NCBI GenBank assembly: GCA_001003605.1
Contig: LCPL01000002.1
Location: forward strand, 1 to 59,296
Source: Parcubacteria group bacterium GW2011_GWC2_48_17
Lineage (GTDB): Bacteria > Patescibacteriota > Minisyncoccia > Phycocordibacterales > UBA10002
Reading direction: 5' to 3'
Length of the DNA stretch: 59,296 nt
Below, one piece after another: positions 47,000 to 56,191 of the stretch. The notes under the pieces were generated by a model that searched no databases, was not told where the DNA came from, and worked only from the letters and a program-made list of their open reading frames with translations. Within the stretch, counting starts at the first letter, position 1. Each line of letters opens with the position of its first letter. The translations under genes were made by a program, and so were the position numbers.

Positions 47000-47034
47000 G
47001 AGTAGACCTGTTCTATAGTGAGAAATTCGTAACT

Positions 47035-47066
47035 CAGTAAATACATACGATCGTATGCATTTACTG
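47035..47066. repeat. 32-bp near-palindrome CAGTAAATACATACGATCGTATGCATTTACTG
   Basis: Centre TACGATCGTA shared with the palindrome at 37005. Confidence 0.8.
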
Positions 47067-47163
47067 AATGCGTAAGGTACGCATAATTACTGCGACTTTC
47101 GGGAAGGGTGCGGATTCGTGATCTTTACAAGGCTTAACCTTGTAAAGACACTCCATTAAAAAA

Positions 47164-47192
47164 GCCAGCCGCACCTTGAGTGGTCGGCTGGC
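47164..47192 (-). terminator. Intrinsic terminator of the minus-strand receiver-domain gene
   Basis: GCCAGCCG...CGGCTGGC followed by TTTTTTAA on the minus strand. Confidence 0.85.
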
Positions 47193-47215
47193 AAGGAAAT
47201 ATGCGAGATTGCGCC

Positions 47216-47602
47216 TTAATGGGACAGTGCCTGCTCTACAGCAAGCATGAAGCTATCTGCTCCGTCGCCGGTTTGCCAAAAAACCGCGTCCATTAGCATT
47301 ATCCTTTCTCTATAACCGTTGCTTTGGCTCCCAGCTATGAGGAGCACTGGTAGAGTTGGGTTCGTCAGACGGGCTGCCTTAACAATTGGTTCCGCTCCAT
47401 CTGGCCACAAGTTGAGACTAGCCACGAGGAGTCCGACATTTTCCATCTTGAGAAGTCGCCGAAAAGCTTCCACACTTTCCGAAGCCATGGTCACATCATG
47501 GCCGTTCTTTTCCAATAGAGCTGCCAGCAGTCCAAGCATGTCGGAGTCCTTAATCACCAATAGGATTTTCATTTTCTTTTTCTTCGCGGCGTTGTTTGTC
47601 AC
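47216..47602 (-). CDS. Response regulator receiver domain protein
   Basis: MKILLVIKDSDMLGLLAALLEKNGHDVTMASESVEAFRRLL. Confidence 0.7.
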   Translation of the reverse strand: MTNNAAKKKKMKILLVIKDSDMLGLLAALLEKNGHDVTMASESVEAFRRLLKMENVGLLVASLNLWPDGAEPIVKAARLTNPTLPVLLIAGSQSNGYRERIMLMDAVFWQTGDGADSFMLAVEQALSH

Positions 47603-47740
47603 CGCGCCTTTCTATAGGAACTTATATCATGTGAATCATCACACGTCAACTATTACGGCAACTCACATTGAAAAGCGTGCGACACACGCTTTAACTTTGC
47701 TATACTATTAGCGCGTCTCGATTCAACGCCTGACGCTTTT

Positions 47741-49873
47741 ATGGGTTTTTCATTTGATTTAAATTTAATCGCACTGCCGCACCTGCTTGTCGCGGTGTTT
47801 CTCCTCGCGCAGGGGATTCTTGTCATAGCGCAGAATCCTAATTCAGGCCTTAACCGATCGTTTTTCGTTTTTGAGCTCGCGGCCTTCGTGTGGCTTTTTG
47901 GGATGGGACTCAATTATTTGTCCGCGAATTATGAGACAGCGACTTTTTTTTCGCGGATTGGATTTCTCGGAGTACTCTACATCCCAGTTACGACATATCT
48001 TTTTTCCGTGTATTACCTTGGGGACGACCGCCAGAAAAATGCCGCCTTCCTCGGAATCATCGCCACGTTCCTCTTCAGCCTCTTCATCGGGACCGAATAT
48101 ATGGCGAGCGGCGTGTATGAATATGCGTGGGGATATTATATTGAGCTTGGTCCGCTAGGGATTGGAGGGGTGCTACTCTTTCTTATCTTTGCCCCGCTTT
48201 TTATCAGGAACTTTTATCTCAAGTATAAGGACACGTCGAAGCGCTACGCGCATCAAGGCCGGTGGGGCTATTTCGCGTTCATAACCGGCGCGCTCGCGTT
48301 CCTTGCCGTTACCGATTTTCTTCCCGGATTCGGGATATCCATCGGAGTGCCTCCCGTCGGGTTTCTTTTCGTCGGAGGTTTAGCAACGCTCATGGGATAT
48401 TTCATTCTCCGGTATCGCCTCGTTGACATTGAACTCGTCGCGGGAAGAAGTGTCGGGCACTTTGTCATGACCGCGATACTGCTCCTCGGCTATGGCAGCA
48501 TCTTCGTCATTCTGTCTCCGTTTGAAACAACCTACGAGCATCTTGGTTTTGACACGCTTCTTTTTATCATCGCGCTCTACCTCCTCGCTCCTTTGAAGGA
48601 GTGGAGTCAGAGGATTGTTGATGAGCTCTTTGCCAAGGAACGCCTTAATCTGGACCGGGCTGTCTCTCTATTCACGGCGGAACTCCGCAACCTCTCCGAC
48701 ATCGCGACGCTCACGAACAATTTGCTCATTTTTCTTTCGGAAAAGCTGCGCATTGAAAGCAGCGCGGTGTACCTCTTGGAGGAAAATGAAAAACAGTGGG
48801 TCTTCTTTCAAAGCGTCTCTGTCGGCGCGGCGGCGCACCATCACCGCGATACGAACATCGGTTCATTCGTCGCGAAATTTCCTTCCGCCCGCGTCAGGAT
48901 TTTTGACGCGCGCGGATTTACGGACCCCGTGCTTTCCAAGCACCCTCTTGTGTCGGAAGTGCTATCAATCATTCGCGAACGCGGAGAAATCATCGCGTTT
49001 CCACTTGTCTTGCGCGGTGTACTCCTCGGGTTTTTTTCTCTTGGCCGTCGCCTTTCAAAGAAGGATTTTGCCGGTGAGGAACTTGTCGCGTTTGAACGGC
49101 TCGCCGGATCGGTCGCTATCGCGCTTGAAAATGCCCGCACATTTGAAGCACTGCAGCTCTCCAGCAGGTCAAAGAATGATTTCATCACCATCGTCTCGCA
49201 CCAGCTCCGGACCCCGCTTACGAACATCAAATGGGTTACCGAAGCGCTCCTTGCCGACGCAAAGGCGATGTCTCCAGACGCGCGGCCACTCCTGGAGCGG
49301 GCAAGTAAGAGCGTCGAGGCTATGGTGAACCTCATCAGCCAGCTACTGGATACCGTCAGCAATTCAAAGGCAGTTTTCGGAGAATTGGTCACGACGCCCA
49401 AAAAACTACTACTAATACTTGAAGAAATTGCGGAAGAGTATCAATCAATTATGGGACGCAAAGGCATTACGCTTACAAAACTCTTACCGCGGGAGTTCAC
49501 GTGGACAGTACGCTCAAGCCCGATATACCTGCGCGCCATACTCTCGGTTCTTCTTGACAACGCGTCGCGCTACACGCCAAAGGGCGGAACAGTACACCTG
49601 GAGATTTCACTGTCGGACGAGGCGCATCTTCAATTTTCCGTCATTGACAATGGCATCGGCATACCGGATGGAGAACAGCCGCGCGTGTTTGAAAAATTCT
49701 TTAGGGCGAACAATGCCCTCTCACTCGTCCCGGATGGAACTGGACTCGGTCTTTTTTACGCTAAACAGCTTGTTTCAGCGCAGGGCGGGGAGATGTGGTT
49801 TCGCTCAAAAGAAGGTCAGGGGACGAGCGTTTTCTTTTCTCTTCCGCTTAACGACGGAAAGGGTAAGGAATAA
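47741..49873 (+). CDS. Sensor histidine kinase (multi-TM, GAF-like, HisKA, HATPase)
   Basis: FITIVSHQLRTPLTNIKWVTEALL; LLDNASRYTPKGGTV; GIGIPDGEQPRVFEKFFRA. Confidence 0.93.
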   Translation: MGFSFDLNLIALPHLLVAVFLLAQGILVIAQNPNSGLNRSFFVFELAAFVWLFGMGLNYLSANYETATFFSRIGFLGVLYIPVTTYLFSVYYLGDDRQKNAAFLGIIATFLFSLFIGTEYMASGVYEYAWGYYIELGPLGIGGVLLFLIFAPLFIRNFYLKYKDTSKRYAHQGRWGYFAFITGALAFLAVTDFLPGFGISIGVPPVGFLFVGGLATLMGYFILRYRLVDIELVAGRSVGHFVMTAILLLGYGSIFVILSPFETTYEHLGFDTLLFIIALYLLAPLKEWSQRIVDELFAKERLNLDRAVSLFTAELRNLSDIATLTNNLLIFLSEKLRIESSAVYLLEENEKQWVFFQSVSVGAAAHHHRDTNIGSFVAKFPSARVRIFDARGFTDPVLSKHPLVSEVLSIIRERGEIIAFPLVLRGVLLGFFSLGRRLSKKDFAGEELVAFERLAGSVAIALENARTFEALQLSSRSKNDFITIVSHQLRTPLTNIKWVTEALLADAKAMSPDARPLLERASKSVEAMVNLISQLLDTVSNSKAVFGELVTTPKKLLLILEEIAEEYQSIMGRKGITLTKLLPREFTWTVRSSPIYLRAILSVLLDNASRYTPKGGTVHLEISLSDEAHLQFSVIDNGIGIPDGEQPRVFEKFFRANNALSLVPDGTGLGLFYAKQLVSAQGGEMWFRSKEGQGTSVFFSLPLNDGKGKE

Positions 49874-49952
49874 TCAGCGGCAGGTATTTTTGAAAATTAC
49901 CCCAGGAAAAAGCCGAGCAGAATGCCGCTCGGCAGAAGGTGCAAAAGCGAAA

Positions 49953-50171
49953 TTACCTTTTGGGCAGCAAAGGACTTCTCGGAGAGAAACATATTGGACA
50001 CGCTTCGGTCAACGCCCTCAATATCGTTTCCACCCCCGTGTGCGGGCAGTCCTTCTGAATGGCAGAAAGTTCATCTCGCATCTCGCGCGCGCGTAGCGGG
50101 TCTTTTGACGCGGCGATTTCTCTCATCAACCGCGAACATCTCCTCATTCTTTCTTGATTGTTGGCCGTCAT
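49953..50171 (-). CDS. Small Cys-containing protein
   Basis: DCPHTGVETILRALTEACPICF. Confidence 0.45.
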   Translation of the reverse strand: MTANNQERMRRCSRLMREIAASKDPLRAREMRDELSAIQKDCPHTGVETILRALTEACPICFSPRSPLLPKR

Positions 50172-50428
50172 TCCCTTCGCGCCTCCGGTAGAGCGGTGGG
50201 CGAAAGTTGCGTGGGTTCGTCAAACGCGTCCCAAGAAGCCCCAAGTGACTGCTCACCGCAGTCAGGGCACGGCTCGCGAGAATTTGTCCTTTTCGCGTGC
50301 GAGCAGATGGCCTGAAGCTCAATCAAATTTCGCTCGGTTCTCGCAAGTTCCCGCTTAAGGTCAAGGTCTTTCTCCGCAAGCTTCTTTGCAATACGCGCTT
50401 CGGTGTCTGTAAGAGCTCTTCTTTTCAT
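50168..50428 (-). CDS. Small Cys-containing protein
   Basis: ICSHAKRTNSREPCPDCGEQ; 4-nt overlap with the ORF at 49953. Confidence 0.5.
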   Translation of the reverse strand: MKRRALTDTEARIAKKLAEKDLDLKRELARTERNLIELQAICSHAKRTNSREPCPDCGEQSLGASWDAFDEPTQLSPTALPEARRE

Positions 50429-50479
50429 AAGTTGTCAGAATGGTTGCGTTTTTCCGTCTCTCACAATAAACTCTAATCC

Positions 50480-51742
50480 ATGAAGAGTCAAGGCTTGAAA
50501 AAATCCAAACTGCCGGACGCGCCGGGGGTGTATATATTCAAACAGGGCAAAAAGATTTTATACATCGGCAAAGCTACTTCGCTTCGGGGCAGGGTGCGAA
50601 GCTACTTTTCAGCTGATTTAATTGAGACCCGAGGTCCGAGAATTGTTGGCATGGTGACAAAAGCTGACCATATCAGTTTTCAAAAGACAGACTCTGTTCT
50701 CGAGGCTCTTCTACTTGAAGCTGAACTTATAAAGAAGTGGGGACCGCCGTACAACACCGAGGGCAAAGACGGCAAAAGTTTCAATTGCGTTGTCATAACC
50801 GACGAAGATTTTCCCCGCGTTCTCGTTGCCCGCCAAAAAGACGTTGATTCGTCCATAATTCATAATTCAAACTTCATAATTCAGGCCTCCTACGGTCCTT
50901 TTCCCCACGGCTCGCAATTAAAAGTCGCTTTGAAAATAATTCGCAAAATCTTCCCATGGCGTGACGACAAATGTATTCCTTTCTATATTCAGCGCAATTC
51001 CGCGCTAGGTCAGCGTGGTTCTGCGGGCTGTAGGCCATGCTTTAATCGCCAAATCGGACTTTGTCCCGGCGTTTGCGCTGGTGATATTTCCTCGCGGGAG
51101 TACAAAAAGCAAATCAGACGCCTGTGCCTTTTCTTGTCGGGAAAAGTCGCAAAGGTGTCACGCGAGATTGAAAGGGAGATGAAGCAATTTGCGAAGGAGC
51201 AAAAATTCGAGAGAGCGGGAAAATTGAAGCAACAACTATTTGCGCTTAAGCACATAGAAGACGTCGCTCTTCTTAAGGCTACTAACTACTCACTACGAGC
51301 TACTCACTTCCGCATTGAGGCGTACGACCTTTCTCACTTTGGCGGGAAGGACATCGTTGGCGCCATGGCAGTCCTGGAATCAGGGGAAATAAGAAAAAGT
51401 GAATACCGATTGTTCAAAATCCGCGGCACGCGCGGGGTTCATGAAGTAAAAGGTTTGGAAGAGCTTCTACAACGCAGATTCGCCCATACTGAGTGGAGAT
51501 TCCCAGACTTAATCGTGGTAGACGGAAACACTGTTCAGAAAAGGGCCGCGGAGAAAACGCTTCTATCGCTCGGACGGTCAATTCCCGTCATCGCGCTCGT
51601 CAAAAATGAGAGACATCGGCCGCGGGAACTTTTGGGCGATAAGGAGCCTGGCGTCAAGCACCGCAGCGAAATTCTCCTTGCAAACAGCGAAGCGCACCGC
51701 TTCGCGCTAAAGTTTCAGCGCAAACGGCGCAGAATCGCATAA
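50480..51742 (+). CDS. uvrC: Excinuclease ABC subunit C (short)
   Basis: GIY-YIG domain PGVYIFKQGKKILYIGKATSLRGRVRSYF; FRIEAYDLSHFGGKDIVGAMAV. Confidence 0.93.
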   Translation: MKSQGLKKSKLPDAPGVYIFKQGKKILYIGKATSLRGRVRSYFSADLIETRGPRIVGMVTKADHISFQKTDSVLEALLLEAELIKKWGPPYNTEGKDGKSFNCVVITDEDFPRVLVARQKDVDSSIIHNSNFIIQASYGPFPHGSQLKVALKIIRKIFPWRDDKCIPFYIQRNSALGQRGSAGCRPCFNRQIGLCPGVCAGDISSREYKKQIRRLCLFLSGKVAKVSREIEREMKQFAKEQKFERAGKLKQQLFALKHIEDVALLKATNYSLRATHFRIEAYDLSHFGGKDIVGAMAVLESGEIRKSEYRLFKIRGTRGVHEVKGLEELLQRRFAHTEWRFPDLIVVDGNTVQKRAAEKTLLSLGRSIPVIALVKNERHRPRELLGDKEPGVKHRSEILLANSEAHRFALKFQRKRRRIA

Positions 51743-51885
51743 TTCCTTGATTGCGCCTACCGCATATGATACAGTGAATGGGAACCGAGTAGACGAGCTA
51801 ATGCGTAGGTTGGTGGCTGCCCGGCGTTCCTGCATGGCGTCGGGCAGCTCCTTCTTCGCTTATAGTCATCTCGTGCGGCTATCCG

Positions 51886-51922
51886 GGGCGCGCTGTCTTT
51901 CATGAAGCGCGCCCTTTTCTTT
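51886..51922 (+). terminator. Intrinsic terminator GGGCGCGCT...AGCGCGCCC-TTTTCTTTT
   Basis: 9-bp perfect stem plus T-rich tail. Confidence 0.8.
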
Positions 51923-51964
51923 TCAAGTGTTTTTCCCACACTTTTCTCGTGATATACTTTTCAA

Positions 51965-52945
51965 ATGTTCTCCAAGACTCGAGTGGCTGTGCTTCGCGGC
52001 GGCCCTTCAAGCGAATATGATGTTTCCCTAAAGACTGGCGCGACTGTACTTGCGCATCTTCCGGAGAAATATCACGCTCTTGATGTTTTTATAGACAGAG
52101 AAGGAGTTTGGCACCTGCACGGTAGAGTGCAATCTCCCGAAAAGATTTTGGGCAAAGTTGATGTGGTATGGAACGCGCTACACGGGGAATATGGAGAGGA
52201 CGGCACTCTTCAGCACATTCTTGAGGCTCACAATATTCCGTTTTCCGGCTCGAAAAGACTAGGAGCGGCGCTTGCGCAAAATAAATCCCTGGCGAAAGGA
52301 ATTGCCAAACGTTTCGGTATCAAGACTCCAAGTTACCGCGTGCTTCGGTGCGGAGATGTTGCATCAATCTCGGAGCTTTCGGTTGAGCTCTGTAGAACAT
52401 TTCCTCAACCGTCCATCATCAAGCCGGTTGGAAAAGGCTCATCAATTGGTGTTTCAATTGCTAGAAATGTTAATGAACTTGTCTTGGCGCTCACATCAGC
52501 ATTCAGCATTTCAGAGGAAGTGTTAATTGAAGAGTATATAGACGGAAGGGAATCGGTCTGCGGCGTGATTGAAAACTTTCGCGGTGACGACTATTATCCT
52601 ATGATTCCAGTTGAAATTGAGCTTCCGCGTGGCAGCCTTTTTCTTGAACAAGAGTGGAAATACGGAAGGAACGCGCGCTACCATTCCCCTGGCCGTTTCA
52701 GCGCCAGCGAAAAAACCGAGATTCAACTGCTCGCTAAGAAGGTACATAAGCTTCTTTGCCTCCGACATTATTCCCGTTCTGAATTTATAGTTCATCCGCG
52801 ACGCGGTATCTTCTTTATTGAAGTAGACTCACTTCCTGATTTAGTTGAAGGAACTTCCTCGTACATGGAGTCTCTACACGCCGTAGGCTCAACAACAGCG
52901 CACTTTCTAGACCACGTACTTACGCTGGTTCTTGGTCGGAAATAA
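51965..52945 (+). CDS. ddl: D-alanine--D-alanine ligase
   Basis: VAVLRGGPSSEYDVSLKTGATVL; VWNALHGEYGEDGTLQHILE; IIKPVGKGSSIGVSIA. Confidence 0.96.
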   Translation: MFSKTRVAVLRGGPSSEYDVSLKTGATVLAHLPEKYHALDVFIDREGVWHLHGRVQSPEKILGKVDVVWNALHGEYGEDGTLQHILEAHNIPFSGSKRLGAALAQNKSLAKGIAKRFGIKTPSYRVLRCGDVASISELSVELCRTFPQPSIIKPVGKGSSIGVSIARNVNELVLALTSAFSISEEVLIEEYIDGRESVCGVIENFRGDDYYPMIPVEIELPRGSLFLEQEWKYGRNARYHSPGRFSASEKTEIQLLAKKVHKLLCLRHYSRSEFIVHPRRGIFFIEVDSLPDLVEGTSSYMESLHAVGSTTAHFLDHVLTLVLGRK

Positions 52946-53308
52946 GTTGCGGCACTGCATACTGCTCCTTTGGCACCGCCATTGCGAATCGTATTCCATC
53001 TGGGTGATTAAAAAACAAAAGATTTAATTCGGATAGTGCGTAAATATCCAAGTTGTGTTACTCTGGCCTTGATTAGTCCAGCCTGGGGAATAGCCACCGA
53101 GTCGGTTGTTTTAAAGACAATCGAACCCCACCTTGTTTCATTGCACTTCCCCACGTATCTCTTAATGGAATGAAAGCGGGAGGTCATGACGATCAAACGG
53201 CTTCCCCTGAGCCGTGGCGAGCCACATTCGTGACTCGCCCAATTTTTTTCCGCATTTCTCATAGTTTTCCTTTTAGTAGAAGAATCTTCCTGCTATTATA
53301 GGAGTGCT

Positions 53309-54874
53309 ATGAATCTTAGTCTCCTTATCCATAATATAGGTTCAGTACTCTCGGCAATCGTGGCTCTTGGTTTGGCGCTTTTTACCTATTTCGGGCATCC
53401 GCGAAAAGTGGCGAACACAACTCTCGCGCTCACAATGCTCTCGGTGTCGGTCTTCTACATTTCACATGTGGTTGGAGTCAATCTTGCAGACCCGCTCTCT
53501 TCTCGGGTGGTGCTTATGTTTAATGTTTCTATTATCTTTATCGTCATTTTTAACACTCACTGCGTGCTCTCCGTTATTGGGAAGGCTCATGAAAAGCGTT
53601 ATCTAATCGCGTTTTTTTACACTGCCGGCATTTTTCTCACGTTGTTTTATCTCATTTGGCCAGATGCTTTTCTCGCGCCATCAACGCCAAAACTGTACTT
53701 TCCAAATTATTATGAGGCCGGCGCGTACCACTGGGTAATGAGAGTTATCTTCAATTTCATTATTCCAATATATTTTCTTTCGGCTATGTTTAAAGCGTAT
53801 CAGCACGGAGACCTTGTAATCAGAAACAGACTCAAATACTTTTTTATCGCGCTCACTCTTGGATATTCCATCGGATTTATCCCGGTGCTTTTAGTTTTTA
53901 ACATTCCAGTTGACCCGAATTGGGGTCTATTTTTCATTTTCTTTTATGCCGTTCCGTTTGTGTACGGTGTGCTCTCTTATCAACTTTTAGACATTCGCAT
54001 TGTTGCCAAACAGGCGTTTATTTACGCGCTTATTGTTGTTGCGATGAGTCTTTCCATTATCTTCATTAGTTTTTCCAATAATTTTATCACTGCTCATTAT
54101 CCGACATTCCCTATCTGGCTAATTCCGTCCTTGGCATCGCTCATTGCGGTTGCAGTCGGAGTATTCGTCTGGAGAAAAGTCCGCGAAACCGATTTACTTA
54201 AATATGAATTTGTTACGATAGTCACACACAAATTTCGCACCCCTCTAACTCACATTAAATGGGTGACGGAGGAACTTATGAAAATTAAGCTTTTGCCGCA
54301 GCAGCATAGGCAAGTTGAGGACATACGAATTTCCAGCAATCATCTCGTGGAGCTTACTAATTTGCTCACCACTCTCTCGGACCCAAAAGAAGGGAGCTAT
54401 ATTTATCACAAAGAAGCTGTAGCTCCAGAAACCTTTATTCGAGAAGCCATAGCGCCTTACCTTAAATCATTCTCGAAAAAAGGTGTGCGCGTTTCTTTTC
54501 AAATAGTCAATAATTTACCCAATATGCTTTTAGACTCCTCCAAGATGCGTTTTGCTCTTCGAACGCTCCTCGAGAACGCCTTGGCCTACACGAATTCTGG
54601 AGGCGTTGTAACTGTTTCAGCCGATGTCGATGGTAAGAGAATCAGTATTGGCGTAAAAGATACAGGCTTCGGCATTTCTCATCAGGACCAATCGAAGATT
54701 TTTACAAGGTTTTTCCGCTCGACTGCCGCGAAACTTGCCGATACCGAGGGCCTTGGCATCGGCCTTTTTATGGCGAAAACTGTCGTTGAAAGGCATGGCG
54801 GCAAAATCCATGTTTTCTCGGAAGGGGAGGGAAAAGGAAGCAGTTTTACACTTAAACTGCCGATAACGCGGTAA
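53309..54874 (+). CDS. Sensor histidine kinase (multi-TM, HisKA, HATPase)
   Basis: FVTIVTHKFRTPLTHIKWVTEELM; LLENALAYTNSGGVV; GFGISHQDQSKIFTRFFRS. Confidence 0.93.
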   Translation: MNLSLLIHNIGSVLSAIVALGLALFTYFGHPRKVANTTLALTMLSVSVFYISHVVGVNLADPLSSRVVLMFNVSIIFIVIFNTHCVLSVIGKAHEKRYLIAFFYTAGIFLTLFYLIWPDAFLAPSTPKLYFPNYYEAGAYHWVMRVIFNFIIPIYFLSAMFKAYQHGDLVIRNRLKYFFIALTLGYSIGFIPVLLVFNIPVDPNWGLFFIFFYAVPFVYGVLSYQLLDIRIVAKQAFIYALIVVAMSLSIIFISFSNNFITAHYPTFPIWLIPSLASLIAVAVGVFVWRKVRETDLLKYEFVTIVTHKFRTPLTHIKWVTEELMKIKLLPQQHRQVEDIRISSNHLVELTNLLTTLSDPKEGSYIYHKEAVAPETFIREAIAPYLKSFSKKGVRVSFQIVNNLPNMLLDSSKMRFALRTLLENALAYTNSGGVVTVSADVDGKRISIGVKDTGFGISHQDQSKIFTRFFRSTAAKLADTEGLGIGLFMAKTVVERHGGKIHVFSEGEGKGSSFTLKLPITR

Positions 54875-54889
54875 TGTCTTGATGCTTGT

Positions 54890-55045
54890 AGGACTTACGC
54901 GTTTGACTGGATTTTCCCTTAAGAAAGGGAACACTGCCGTCTTCAGCAGGAGGGATGTTACAACCACCGATCCAATAAGAATCAGAGTCGCCCCCTTTGT
55001 TAAGGGGGGGGTATCCTCCGGCAGTATCCCAAACGCGTAAGTCCT
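54890..55045. mobile_element. MITE-like element, 16-bp perfect TIRs AGGACTTACGCGTTTG/CAAACGCGTAAGTCCT
   Basis: TIR core shared with the element at 28081; no transposase inside. Confidence 0.85.
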
Positions 55046-55084
55046 GGTTTGATTAAAAATCCTGTTCCACTGGCGAATCAAATT

Positions 55085-55157
55085 TGGACCCGAGCGGACT
55101 CGAACCGCTTACCTCCTCATTGCAAATGAGGCGTTCTACCAGATGAACTACGGGCCC
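55085..55157 (-). tRNA. tRNA-Ala (TGC)
   Basis: GGGCCCG/CGGGTCC acceptor with G3-T70, CCTCA-TTTGCAA-TGAGG anticodon arm. Confidence 0.93.
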
Positions 55158-55230
55158 GTTAATCACTGGGCATTATATGGCCTATTTGCTTGTTGCGCAA
55201 ATTCATTTTATGATGTGATGGTCACACTTC

Positions 55231-55425
55231 GGGCCTGTAGTCTAGTGGTACGACGCGTCATTCGCTCACCCGAACAAACTTTTGAAATGTGGGCCCATAG
55301 TAAAGTGGCATTACGCGGTCCGCCGCCGTAGAACCTTTGGCGGATTGCGATTTGTAGTCAATCGCTTCGCTCTTGAACAAATCGGGAACATTCGCACGCG
55401 CCCCGTGCGCAAACTTGTGGGCCTA
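55231..55425 (+). pseudogene. Two tRNA 5'-half relics plus shared hairpin
   Basis: GGGCCTGTAGTCTAGTGGTACGAC (55231) and GGGCCCATAGTAAAGTGGCATTACG (55291) lack T-arms; then CGATTTG...CAATCGCTTCGCTCTTGAACAAATCG. Confidence 0.55.
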
Positions 55426-55430
55426 TAGAT

Positions 55431-55501
55431 GGGCCCATAGTAAAGTGGTATTACGGTGCATTCGCATTGCACAGGCGGGAGTTCAATTCTCCCTGGGTCC
55501 A
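55431..55501 (+). tRNA. tRNA-Ala (CGC)
   Basis: GGGCCCA/TGGGTCC acceptor with G3-T70, GTGCA-TTCGCAT-TGCAC anticodon arm. Confidence 0.88.
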
Positions 55502-55533
55502 CAAGCTTGCTTTCTGGGTTGACGAGTCGGGGG

Positions 55534-55839
55534 TTCGATTCCCCCACAGAAGTGTCCCACACTTCCTCATGTCCGCGCCAAATATGCGCAATGGGATATT
55601 CTGAACTTTGGACGAACCTACTTTGAACGGAACTAAGGAAGCCAGCCCGCCGCCGCTCGCTACCACTCGCAACCCAGCAAAAAAGTTTTCTTCGCTTTTC
55701 CTGATTTGCGCGCGCCGGATTTTTTCTTCTAAAAGGAAAAGAAAACTTTTTTGCTGGGTTCTGCTCTGAAGGCGGAATTCCCCCCACACCCCCCTTCCGC
55801 CATTCCCTTGCTCGGACGGACTGGATTTTTGGCGATGAC
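55534..55839. repeat. Left copy of block-wise inverted repeat flanking the R-M cassette
   Basis: 61-bp block (55534-55594), ~27-bp block, ~62-bp block (55709-55770) and 69-bp block (55771-55839) match the reverse complement of 58950-59258. Confidence 0.9.
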
Positions 55840-55975
55840 AAATTCAATACTTGCCCTTGCCCCACCCTCCCAGTGCGCGGGCAAGAGATGTGAGCTCCCC
55901 TTAACGCCTGATTTCATATGCTAACTATAGTATGTAGAACCAAAGTTAGCAAGTGCGTATACTACAGTTATCGCT

Positions 55976-56191
55976 ATGAAAAAGGAAATTCTAATTAAAT
56001 TTGGAAATAAAGTCCGAGAAAGACGGGCTGAATTGGGTTTATCCCAAGAAGAACTGGCAAGTCGCGCCGGCGTTCACCGTACTTATATAGGCATGATTGA
56101 GCGTGCCGAAAAAAATATTACCCTCGGAAATATAGAAAAGATCGGAAGAGCACTGAAATTAAATCTAGATGACTTAATGCAAAATCTATGA
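55976..56191 (+). CDS. XRE-family HTH protein, putative R-M controller (C protein)
   Basis: FGNKVRERRAELGLSQEELASRAGVHRTYIGMIERAEKNITLGNIEKIGRALKLNLDDLM. Confidence 0.88.
   Translation: MKKEILIKFGNKVRERRAELGLSQEELASRAGVHRTYIGMIERAEKNITLGNIEKIGRALKLNLDDLMQNL

Noticed and set aside
55311-55865. Minus-strand ORFs of 184 and 112 aa (GRIELPPVQC, VGESNPRLVNP)
   Set aside because: Antisense translation of tRNA-Ala, tRNA relics and the inverted repeat; no independent protein signature.
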